Origin: Aphelenchoides besseyi
Taxonomy: Eukaryota > Nematoda > Chromadorea > Rhabditida > Aphelenchoididae
Assembly: GCA_024699855.1 (NCBI GenBank)
Contig: JAMPIQ010000001.1
Location: 17,174,001 to 17,238,000 of the forward strand
Direction of reading: 5' to 3'
DNA: 64,000 nucleotides
Shown here: piece after piece, positions 1 through 10,624 of the stretch
How positions within the stretch are numbered: the first letter of the stretch is position 1
Layout: each line of letters opens with the position of its first letter
Translations under genes and position numbers: made by a program
The notes under the pieces: generated by a model
Seen by the model: only the letters and a program-made list of their open reading frames with translations
What the model was told of the DNA's origin: nothing
The model's database searches: none

Positions 1-1808
1 CAAGCACTACGTCTACTATTACACGATTTGCACTCCAGCGTTGTTATTTCCGAATAACTTGAAACAGAGCTCAGCAATCAATGTCCTCACAGTTGAAGAT
101 CATCAGACTGCTCTTGAACATTTTCTCAAGAATCCACACAAGCCATTTATTCGAAAATCTGATGGTCAAATAGCTGAGTTGAAATCGATTCTCGACTTTG
201 AGGAGTCCGTTGAAGTAACGTTGATTTTCGGCGATCCATCACCAGTCTCAAAGGTTCCCGGATGGCCGTTGCGGAATCTGATTGCAAATATCGCGTATCA
301 TCGGCAAGTTTATAACCTTGTATTTTTTCATTGTTTTCATTTTCAGGCCTCAATGGACTCAAATTAAAGTCTTGGCATTGAGAAGTACCTTTGAAAATTC
401 TAATTCTTTCATCGTCAGTTGGGATGTAACCAAACAAGATCGAATACCTGATGCTGTTGGATGGTCAAATACCGCACATGTGAACTTGAAATCTGCTTTC
501 GATCCAACAAAGTAGGTGCTCAGTTACTATTGTTGTATCCTTGCTGTTTAGATTGATGGAAAACAGTGTCGATATGAACTTGAAACTTGTTCGTTGGCGT
601 TTGGTTCCGTCTCTTAAATTGGCGCCGTTGGCCGAATTGAAAGTTTTGATGTTGGGCGCCGGAACTCTCGGATGCAACTTGGCACGAAACCTTTTGGGTT
701 GGGGTGTGAGGAACTTTACGTTCGTTGACAACTCGGTGATTTCATACAACAATCCCGTACGGTTAGTTGAAGTTTACAAATTTGTATACTCAGTTTTCGT
801 TTCAGTCAATGTCTCTACGAGTTCGAAGACTGTAAAGTCGGCAATCGGCAGAAGGCGATGGCGGCGGCCAATGCGCTTCGACGAATCTTTCCAAGCGTTA
901 ATGCTCAAGGTGTTCATATGAAGATTCCGATGCCCGGACATACCGTTGGAGAAGCAGGTGAGTTGACTTGAACAGACATAATAGTCATTTGCAAATTCAG
1001 AAAAGGAATCAGTACTTAAAGAGTGTGCTCAATTGGAGAAGCTGATCGAAGAGCACGACGTTGTCTTTCTGGTTATGGATAGCCGTGAGTCTCGTTGGCT
1101 GCCAACTGTTTTGACAACTAAACACGAAACAGTGAGTCAGCATTTTAGTTCCTTTCAATTGCATTTTAGTTGACAATTACCGTTGCAATGGGATTCGATA
1201 CGTTCGTTGTTATGCGACATGGAGTGCCACTTCCTGACCGCCAACCAGTACCTCATCGCGAGTTGAGTTCGTCAGAAATCGAAGTGTCGGGTAGCGATCT
1301 CGGTTGTTACTTCTGCAACGATGTCACAGCACCCGGAAACTCAATGGACGATCGAACTTTGGATCAAAACTGCACGATCAGTCGTGCCGGAATCTCATCG
1401 ATTGCGTCGGGAATTGCAACCGAGTTGTTGGCATCGTTGATTCAACACGATAAAGGCGGACGTGCTCCCGCGTTATTGTCGAGTGTCGACGAGAATTCGA
1501 GTTTGTTGGGAGGAACACCACATCAAGTGAGTAGGCAAGAGACGAATCGATTGAAATGAGATTTTTAGGTACGCGGATTTCTAACTCGCTATCAATTCAT
1601 GACTCCAACAGTCTATCGATTCGAACGTTGTACAGCCTGTGGTGTTGCCATTCAGAAAGAATACGCCAAAAACGGAAATCAATTTCTGCTCTCGGTCTTC
1701 TCCGATCCGCATGAACTCGAGAAGGTGTCTGGTTTGACCGAAATCCAGCACTCAATGAACGAAATTGATTTGTCAATGATGGAAGTGACGGATGAGGAGT
1801 TCGAATGA
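1..1808 (+). CDS. atg-7: ATG7, E1-like enzyme of autophagy (5' partial)
   Basis: ATG7 activates ATG8 and ATG12 in the cytosol by adenylation and thioester formation, then passes them to ATG3 and ATG10. The reading frame is already open at the left edge, in the N-terminal domain, so the start lies outside the window. Visible in order: the PGWPLRN motif, the nucleotide-binding GAGTLGCN loop near 655-675, the PMPGH and SRESRWLP segments, and LDQNC near 1360-1375, whose Cys is the expected catalytic thioester residue. A CxxC zinc pair follows, and the acidic tail ends at the stop at 1806-1808. Short introns of about 40-60 nt interrupt the gene. One (304-346) uses a GC donor with the strong GCAAGT consensus. 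A poly(A) signal AATAAA lies at 1867-1872. The family assignment is firm; exact exon edges are inferred by eye. Confidence 0.95.
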
Positions 1809-1969
1809 TGCACTTATTGTCGTTTGTTTCACTTCATTTTAACGGGTTTCATGTTTTGCGTTTCTTAATAAACAATCCCATCTTTTACATAAATTAAAAC
1901 AATTTTCCGGATTAGTGGCCTTAAAAATGGAAATAAACGGGTTGAGCAAAAGATGTCGAATGAACGGAA

Positions 1970-3308
1970 TTACGGTCGAGTTTGGAGTTTCATATTCTTT
2001 TTCAACGCACTTTCGCGAATTTCCCGTCCCAGCATTCCGCAGTCGACTTTGCGAAACTTTCGAATGGCGCTTTTGAACGTCTAAATCAAAGGTTATTCCC
2101 GTCCATTCTTCTGTCATCTACCTTATCGTGCTGTTGCCATTGCAAAACCAAACGTGCATTAATCACCCCGCCAGTACGTGAGTCGTTGCTCATGACCAGA
2201 ACGTTGTTCGATTGGCGTTTATTTCCGCTCGACATCGGACATTGACAGTCGTTTTCGCCGTGAGTTGAATCCGTGATTTGAATGGTCTGCGCAATAGATT
2301 TTGGAGACTTTCTCGATGAACTCGTTGGTTTGAACACTCGTTGAATACGTTGAACGATCAGATGGCTTGCATTCATTGCTCGAACTTTTGCTTTGAAAAC
2401 TAAAGTTGGATCGATTGTTGAAGTCGATTGAACAATAAACTAACCGATGTTTGAACGACAGAAATGATCGAGAATGTTTTCGTAGGTCGGAACTTGAACA
2501 CACGATCGACAAGCTCGTTTCGTCTCTGAAGATTCGGTGGTCAAATTAGCAGTGGAAACTGTTGACGCCACAGACGGAGCGATCACGTTGTTAAAAGCTT
2601 GTTGAGTAGTTAGCGGCGTGGAGGTAGTAAGAAGCGGAGTAGTGGATTCAATTTTGAGCCCATTAACGTCCGTGCTCCGTTGTGACGTCACGCTTGAAAA
2701 TGGGAACATACGTGAATGGGATCCACTACTACTTCCACCAGTTTGTTCTTCACGCATTTCGCCAACTTCCGGTTTTTTGATGCACATGTCGTTGTCGGCC
2801 GGAAAACGTTTACAATCGAGAATATCGGGCCAAGAGAACCCGTAGGCTTGCATTCGATTCTCGCAACCCTAAACGCCGTTGGGGTGTGTGATCTGAGCAT
2901 TCACTTACTTGTTGTACTGCTTGACAAAGCGACTGACAGGGTTGAATGGGTTTGTCCATGTTGGGTAAGCAAACAGGAGCGAAGACTGAGCACAAGAACA
3001 GTTTGGTGTCGGGATGGCAGTGAAGGCGAATCAAACTGAGCCACGCATCACTCTGTTGAATCACTTCCTCCAACGTTTCATGTTCCAACAGATTCGGTAG
3101 TCGCATTGTTTCGTACTGGAAACCAAACCTTCAAGCGATTTCCATTCGTTAAACTCACTTGGATTCCGTAGCACAAAGAAAAGTTGCGTGGAATTTGAAC
3201 GCATTTCGGTTGTTCTGTTCGTTCTGTTGACAAAACATCCCAATTCTGTCCGATGTACATTCCATTCACGAAGTAGAATCCAATAAAGAGAAAAAGTAGC
3301 GGACTCAT
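1970..3308 (-). CDS. sfrp-1: Secreted frizzled-related protein (CRD plus netrin-like domain)
   Basis: Secreted frizzled-related proteins bind Wnt ligands outside the cell and modulate Wnt gradients. The start at 3308 opens a hydrophobic signal peptide. A cysteine-rich frizzled domain follows across about 3240-2790, with the family pattern around RLHCHPDTKLFLCSVFAPVC and a later CENRM. A Ser/Thr-rich linker comes next, then a netrin-like domain starting at RACRSC near 2510. The last exon is reached by an intron of about 44 nt (donor GTAGAT after WQQHDK, acceptor TTTAG). It gives a basic C-terminal end with a stop at 1970-1972. Reading through that intron would stop at 2086 instead. The C-terminal Lys/Arg-rich tail fits heparan sulfate binding in this family. 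The gene converges with ATG7. Symbol given by analogy to C. elegans. Confidence 0.88.
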
Positions 3309-4046
3309 TGCTGAAACTTGGAAAGTGAAAATGACCGCACGATCGATGGGCAGATGGACAGCTCGATGGTCTCAAATTGCAACGACAATCGTGCCATTAG
3401 GTTGCGGACTAACAGGCGGTAAAGTTTGAACCGTTTGGTTTAAAAAGCCAAAAGAATCGGACTCAAATTACAAGACGCGGAGAACTGACCGTTTAGTTTA
3501 CACATCAGTTTTCCGCTGAAAACTTTTGGTTGAAAGTTATGGTTAGAAAGACTGAGCTTGGAACGTAAAACGTTATGTAATCGCTTCAATCAAACAAACG
3601 ACAAAAGAAGCTGAACGCGTTTTTCTTTTTTGATTCGAATGGCCGACCAAAACGATTCGACTTCCGAATTCGAGTGCCGATGATGGACGACGGTGCCAAC
3701 CGATCAATCCGACAATTTGACGGATCATCTCGTCCAAATTCTGAGGTGTTATGATCAATCTCCGGCTCCGCGCCGTTCGTAACCGTAGACCTTGACAACT
3801 CCCGCCAATCATTCGCCTGCGGGCACTTCTTTTGATTTCGCCGCCATTTCGATTGGAATCGGGAAATCACCCGGAGGTCCAAGTTTGTTCCTGTTATCGT
3901 TGATTTGCGACGTTTGAGTCGAAAAGGTAAATGGAAGAACACCTACAGTAATGCAGTTCAATTTAAATACCAAAAAGTTTTGGGCCATTTAACACAACGA
4001 AAACATAAAAAAAGAAATTACGATGGCGATAAACTAAACAACTTGA
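3309..4046. other. Gene-free stretch upstream of the sFRP gene
   Basis: This lies between the sFRP start and repeat copy A1. ORFs here are short, lack codon-like conservation and overlap on both strands. It probably holds the promoter and 5' UTR of the sFRP gene. I see no RNA gene or repeat. Confidence 0.5.
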
Positions 4047-4504
4047 CTTTGAGTTCAACATGATCGATTACAGGAAGATCACTTTGTCTTGTGCGTGGCA
4101 GAATGTCCGTGATGAACACAACAAAACGCCTTCTTGTAAAATGTTCATTGAATACGTTGAATTCATTGCTTGAAACAACAATCAAAACGTTTAAAAGCTT
4201 TTGTTCTAAACAATGATCTCTGACTGTTGACCGGAGCTAAGGTCATTGTTTGGGTGATTCTGTTGGTATTCAAGTGTTTAAATACGCAATAAAACGTTTC
4301 GCCAAACTTCTCGGGAATTCAAGAGCAATGGATGTCACATAGCAGTGTGCTGTGGCCCACTGGTTGTCGTTTGAGTGTGTCCTTTTCGGCGCCCTTTACG
4401 AGAGACTCACAACCATGTGGCACTTTCACGCTCTATGGCCACGTGAGGTTTGAAGGAGCTTTTGAAACTTCCATTTTACAGTCATTTAAATGGCTTTGAC
4501 GGTC

Positions 4505-4511
4505 TATATAA
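4505..4511 (+). promoter_or_regulatory. TATA box of gene A1
   Basis: TATATAA sits about 370 bp before the start codon of gene A1. It is preserved at 62246-62252 in copy A2, inside otherwise near-identical upstream sequence. A splice acceptor (TTCTTTAG, ending about 4859) lies just before the start codon, so the leader is probably spliced, or trans-spliced. Confidence 0.5.
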
Positions 4512-4709
4512 GTTGTGTATCCTGTTATTAACCTTCACGTAAAACAAACAGTTTTTATACAAAACCTCACGTCCAACAGAAACCTCATAAAGTGACTGAA
4601 ACAACCGAATGATTATTGTATTTGAACATCACTCTGTAAATCGATAAGATCTAGCCATCACTCAACTGACCACGAGCTAAAAGAAAAGCCACGATAGAGC
4701 GTGGGTCTT

Positions 4710-4753
4710 GGGTATCTCGCCCAAAAGCCCTCTGTTGGGTCACTCGACTTTCC
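4710..4753. repeat. 44-bp segment inverted relative to repeat copy A2
   Basis: These 44 bp are the exact reverse complement of 62451-62494, while the sequences on both sides are collinear between the copies. The segment is bordered by short inverted repeats TTGG and CCAA, which could have mediated the flip. It lies between the TATA box and the start codon of gene A1. Confidence 0.95.
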
Positions 4754-4873
4754 AACTCTGCATTTCGCTTCTCTTAACCCAGTTGTTTTGCGGATTTCTT
4801 TCCAACCAACGCGGACATTGAAGGCGATCTCAAACCCTCTTATTGATCTGTTCTTTAGGAAGCTTATCTGCCA

Positions 4874-5883
4874 ATGGACGAGGTAATGAATTCGAGTAAT
4901 TCAATTAATCTCAACCATCTTCTTTCAGCAAACTGATCGTTCATCTTCGAGTGCAAGTGATTTCGAGTTGATGAGTGAAAACGAGGACTACAGACACAAA
5001 GAAGCGTTTCGTGCCTGTTGGATCGAAGAACCCCAGAAGAAGTCGTTTTTTCAGAACATAAAGAGGTGAGATTGTTCTGGAAATCTGATCTACGTGTTCT
5101 TTCAGCTTCTCGAACAGTTGGCTGACTGTTTCTCTGCTCGTTCTGCTTCTCGGTCTGACAATCGAGTACAAACGAGTCAGCGACATCAGCGAGCTGATGA
5201 GTGTGCAGCTGAAGGATTTGCGTCGAGACTACGACCAACTGAAGATGCACGACACGAAGCAACAGCTCCAGATTCTGACTGAACTTCGAGCTCTCCGGAA
5301 CTGTGGGCGTCCGGAAACGATCGATGAGCCCAAAGAAGTCGAACCAAAAACAGTCGAATCAAAAGCATTCGAGACCGAACCCAAAGCAGAGCATGTGGAG
5401 ACCCAAATCAAACAAGAAACCAAACCTACTGTTGAATCACGATCTATGGACCTTCAAGAGGCAACAGAAGCGAAACAAATCGAAGAGCCAAAGGATGAGC
5501 TGAAGCAAAACGACGATCCAGATGATCTGCAATGCAGTTTATTTTGTGAAATGGCTCGCAATGATCGGAATTCTATCAAATCTTTCATTTCTTCTTGTTA
5601 CTATGTTCTTTCGCATCCAATTGCTGTGAGTCGTTCAATTTGTCTTTCAATTTGTCTTTTTATTTGGAAATGGCTCACTATTCCAATGATCCTGACTCTT
5701 GTTGCGTGGTTATACTTGGCTATTCCCGCATTGATAAATATGATAAAGGAACGGCAAAAGGACGACTGTTATAACGATTTGGAACCAATCATTTGCTACA
5801 TTTTCTTTCTTATTGGGATTACAATCATAATGTCTGTTTTTTATATGATCTTGTCTTATGTTCGTCTTCTTATTGTTTGTTAA
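4874..5883 (+). CDS. Gene A1: unrecognised coiled-coil multi-pass membrane protein
   Basis: I do not recognise this family. Three exons are predicted: ATG at 4874, a 46-nt intron after MDE, and a 40-nt intron inside the codon after QNIK. The product is about 307 residues. A polar Ser-rich N-terminus of about 47 residues leads to a first membrane segment (SWLTVSLLVLLLGLTIEY). A region rich in Glu and Lys with coiled-coil character follows (residues about 90-195, with repeated EPK/ESK units). The C-terminus is strongly hydrophobic with two or three further membrane segments, ending LSYVRLLIVC. The paralogue at 62614-63616 keeps the same exon structure and frame, which supports both models. A poly(A) signal AATAAA is at 5917-5922. 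The coding part is much more diverged from its copy than the flanks. Function unknown. Confidence 0.75.
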
Positions 5884-7259
5884 ATTTGCAATTACCTTAT
5901 CGATGTAATATACTGAAATAAACCATGTGTTTTTAAACTATCGAGGAGTTACCGTAAGTCTTATAACAAAATGGGTTTCCGCTTGTCAATCACTACAGCC
6001 ATAAGAACATTTGAATTTCTGCTTATGCTTTAATAGTACTGAGCTCGATTGCATCTTGCTGTAAACATTTCGTGTAAGTAGTGGCCGTTTTAGACTACAA
6101 TCAACTGACCATTGAATTCGTCGAACAGTTGACCTTCTGAATACACGAATAAACGTCCTTTAAACTATCAGATGTCAAGGAGATGCTGAGCCTTCACCCT
6201 GAATCTCACACTCCGGTTCCCATGTTGTTTTTGGGATCACACATCCGTTTCAAGCCCTCAACAGAGTTTATTGTTTTTCTCGTATCTTTCGAACTCATCA
6301 AATCGAATCGTGATCAAACAAACTCAAGATGCTCTTTCGCATCTCTTTCCAAGCATAACGACAAAGTCGCAGCAACACAATGGACATTCTTCTCAAATTA
6401 CCGATTGGAACATCAATTCAAAATGACGTAGCTCAAAGCTCTTGAAGTAACAGAACAATCGAAATCCAGCAACAAATAAACTCGCAGTTGTCAATTTGCT
6501 CTCAAATCATATGCTCTATGAAGTTTGATGTCATTTTGATTTAGAAGATAACGAAGAAACTACCGTATTAAAAAACGCACAAAACCTGCGAACTGATTTC
6601 CAGCCCTTTTGCGACACTCGTATCCAGCAAACAAAAAGGTCCAAACTCGTAGTCGATAACAAAAAAATTCATCTGCAAGAAGCAGTGAAGTCTACTTATT
6701 CGTTCAATCAACACGTGAATACACAAATCGATCAAGATCAAAAACTTCAAGCAAAGTAAACGCCCAATAATGAGAAGACTCCAAAGCCACTTGTTACCAG
6801 TCGAAATGAACTCAGTTAGTGAACTTGACGTTCTCGTAACAACCAAATGCATTGATCGCAAGTGAGAATTCAATTGCAAACAAATACCACAAACACGCAA
6901 TCACGGTCGTCCAACCGTATGGAAATTGCGCCATCAGATAAACACACCGATTCCAAGTCTCACACTTAAACTCGTTCGCTGAAACAAACTTCAATCAAAT
7001 TTAACGGCCATCAAACTTCGACTCAAAGGTTACGTTTTAATGCTTTTCAAAGGCGTTTGGTCGTTTGAACTCGAAACTAACTGAATCGAAGATCTCGACT
7101 GCAATCGTAGCTTCGGATCAACTCCTGTGAATCCTGACGGTCAAGATTTCACGCCTGGAACGATTGCCAAGTAAACCCCAAAGGTCTCAAGCTCTAAACA
7201 AACGCAGGAACCGATTCTGCCGTCCGGTCACAGAAACCCATCACTTTCCCACTACACCG
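5884..7259. other. Intergenic region between genes A1 and B1
   Basis: The first 384 bp (to 6267) belong to the long repeat and contain AATAAA motifs. An 82-codon plus-strand ORF starts at 6183, and its first part is identical in copy A2. It has no recognisable domain and I do not call it a gene. The rest has no convincing gene except possible broken membrane-protein ORFs on the minus strand (6568-6994). Confidence 0.5.
6568..6994 (-). pseudogene. Possible remnant of a small membrane-protein gene
   Basis: Two overlapping minus-strand reading frames, 6812-6994 and 6568-6900, both encode strongly hydrophobic stretches typical of membrane helices. They are in different frames, and I could not find a good GT-AG intron joining them. 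A TTTCAG acceptor precedes the first. Sitting between the membrane-protein genes A1 and B1, they may be the relic of another such gene. They could also be chance. Confidence 0.22.
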
Positions 7260-7733
7260 CTGCGACTTTGACGAACAAGTCGGACGGGCACCCTTCGACT
7301 TCGCAAATGTCGCGGTCTTTCGCTTTGAAGGCGGAGCCAAGTTTTCGGCTCTCCGAAAAGCGACCAATTAACTGGGGGCTTGCACGTTGTACTGTAGATG
7401 AGGAATTTGAAAGAGACTACCGGATATTGCAATCAATTAGTGGCATGATCAGTTGCATTGGAGTTGAAGTTTGCAAATTGAGTTTTAACAAAGTTACCGT
7501 CCCTTGTGCTTCCAATGAATCCGTAAACTTGCTTTCTAAGAACAATTGCATCAAAAGTTAAACTCATCAACTGAATCTCACAGTTCATTTCAAATGGCTT
7601 TACAAAAACAACAGTCGTAGTAAACTCGTCTTTTCCGTTTGAGATCTAACAAACAATAGAGTGTAATGATCGTGCAAAACATCTTTCGCGAACACCTCTC
7701 ACAAGAAATTTCTCACAAATCATCGTGTGCAAG
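7260..7733 (+). repeat. 5' region of gene B1, shared in inverted orientation with gene B2
   Basis: This region matches the reverse complement of about 58575-59021 with only scattered changes, right up to the start codons (both genes begin after a CAAG just before ATGAA). Similarity starts at CTGCGACTTTGACG (7260) and is absent to the left. It probably contains the promoter and 5' UTR. The short ORF at 7268-7561 within it is not convincing as a gene. Confidence 0.85.
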
Positions 7734-8455
7734 ATGAATTCAACGGCAGCAATTTGGGATAGTATGACTGATGGATGGAACATTGGAATAGTTATCTGCA
7801 TTATCGCAATCTGCGCAATAATCGGTCATGCGTTGCCCACGTATACAAAGAACTGGACATTTTCGTTCGCGAACGTAAGTTGATAAAGTATGGCGGTATT
7901 AACTCGTTTTTAGCTTGATGCCTTAGAGTACAATCTCTTTTGGTTATCAGCCTACATCCTCTCGGTGGCCGTATGTCTTGGTTTTCTGCTGATCATCGCG
8001 AAAACGAAGTTCAAAAGCGACATCTGGAACGTCATTTTCGACCTGTTTCTTATCGTGATGACGGTCATTTGTCTGCTTGTTTCGTTCATCGCCGCTGATC
8101 CAATCAAGAAGTTATTCCAACTGAAAGCGATAACGACCTTCGACATTCAAAAGGTAACGTTTAGGTTCTAAAGAAACTAATGTTCAGCTTGTAGCTTCAA
8201 AAGCGTTATGGAACGCGATGGCAAGATCGAACAAATGTGGAGCGGTTGATTCGCGTCCTCAACGCCAAAGATGCCCAAGAACGCCGACGATTTGCAAGTC
8301 AGCTAGCTGATCGTCCGGCGGAGATCACAGATCTTTTCCTGGACGTCGCAAAGACGCACATTCCGCTGGCATTCGGTCAACGTTACGCGGACTTCTGCGA
8401 CATGCTCGACAACAATGTCTTTGCTGAAAAGGTTCAAAATACTCGACGCCGTTGA
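7734..8455 (+). CDS. Gene B1: unrecognised small three- or four-pass membrane protein
   Basis: I do not recognise this family. Three exons give about 213 residues. Exon 1 (from ATG at 7734) encodes one membrane helix (about residues 16-32). Exon 2 encodes two more (about 55-77 and 84-107). Exon 3 is soluble, basic and helical, with a block of Arg-rich residues followed by LIRVLNAKDAQERRRF and an end rich in Arg. Introns have clean GTAAG or GTAAC donors and TTTAG or TGTAG acceptors. A diverged and probably broken paralogue lies inverted at 57804-58574 and shares the whole 5' region. The C-terminal domain alignment between the two (Leu-Arg, Asn, Ala, Asp, Phe-Leu spaced alike) supports the model. 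It lies downstream of gene A1 on the same strand. Confidence 0.7.
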
Positions 8456-8619
8456 TTTTTCGTTTGTCTTTTGCTAATTGTAAAATAAATTGTTGTTGTT
8501 TACTTTACAAAAATCCAAAAAAGTTTACTGTCGATTCATAAACAAATCACAACCAGAACAGAAGTAACAATGTCTCTAAAACAAGAGCCAAGAAGTTGAA
8601 CAAGAATCCTTCAACTTAC

Positions 8620-9218
8620 TCATTTAGTGGTCGTCTTCGCGGGCAACGGTTTGCCCATGTCCTTTCCGCGCAAGCGAACACCCAACGCTCGTTCCATTTT
8701 GTTGATGGTTTGTTGATTCGGGATCTAAAAACAAAAACGTGAACTCGAACAAACGACACAATCAACTTACCGCTTTTCCATTCTCGTATTCGCGAACAAC
8801 TTCGACCTTTTCGTTGATGCGGGTGCTCAAGTCCTTTTGAGTCCATTCTTTTGCTCCTCTCGCCTGCTGGATCACTTTTCCCAATTCTAATGGGACACGA
8901 TCGTGATGCAGAACTTCCGTTTCCTCGTCCAATCGCAACGTGTTTTTGTCGCTCTTGTGCTGAAACTCAACGAATGGAACAAAACAAAAAGACATGAACA
9001 TACCTGACGATTCGATCCGGCCGCATACTTCTTAGTTGTGTCTAGTGGAATGCCCTGACGAGCCGCAGCATTCAACTCCTAAAATCAAGATTAAAAAAAA
9101 ATTTAAAAAATGAACTTACCGCTTGACTTTTGAGTGTCTTCACGGGCCCACGATTCTTGCGCAAAATGACCACTTCATTCGGATCAACGTTCGATTCCAA
9201 GCGCCCCATCTTCGACAT
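8620..9218 (-). CDS. mbf-1: Multiprotein bridging factor 1 (EDF1/MBF1)
   Basis: MBF1 is a conserved coactivator and ribosome-associated factor that bridges transcription activators to TBP and also acts on collided ribosomes. The start at 9218 opens MSKMGRLE, followed by the N-terminal MBF1 domain with [10 protein letters not shown] helix-turn-helix Cro/C1-type domain follows, with [26 protein letters not shown] split over exons and [20 protein letters not shown] near the end. The stop is at 8620-8622 after KTTTK. Four small exons are separated by introns of about 45-60 nt. Size and motif order match the family (about 150 residues). Neighbouring LET-70 lies about 0.8 kb upstream on the same strand, too far to argue for a close operon. 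Confidence 0.93.

Positions 9219-10624
<1,406 letters not shown>

Larger units (their letters stand above)
4047..6267 (+). repeat. Long direct repeat, copy A1 (pairs with 61786-64000)
   Basis: About 2.2 kb is nearly identical to 61786-64000 in the same orientation. The left boundary is sharp: similarity starts at CTTTGAGTTC (4047 and 61786) and the sequences further left are unrelated. The right boundary cannot be seen because the second copy runs off the window. The repeat carries an upstream region, a TATA box, a three-exon gene and its 3' flank. The 3' flank 5884-6267 differs from 63617-64000 at only about four positions, whereas the coding exons differ much more. No transposase, target-site duplication or terminal inverted repeat was seen, so segmental duplication is more likely than a classical transposon. 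Confidence 0.9.

Noticed and set aside
4047..6267. Repeat A as a DNA transposon or retroelement
   Set aside because: No transposase, reverse transcriptase, terminal inverted repeats or LTRs were seen in the visible 2.2 kb. The spliced single gene fits gene duplication better. The right boundary is unseen, so this is not final.
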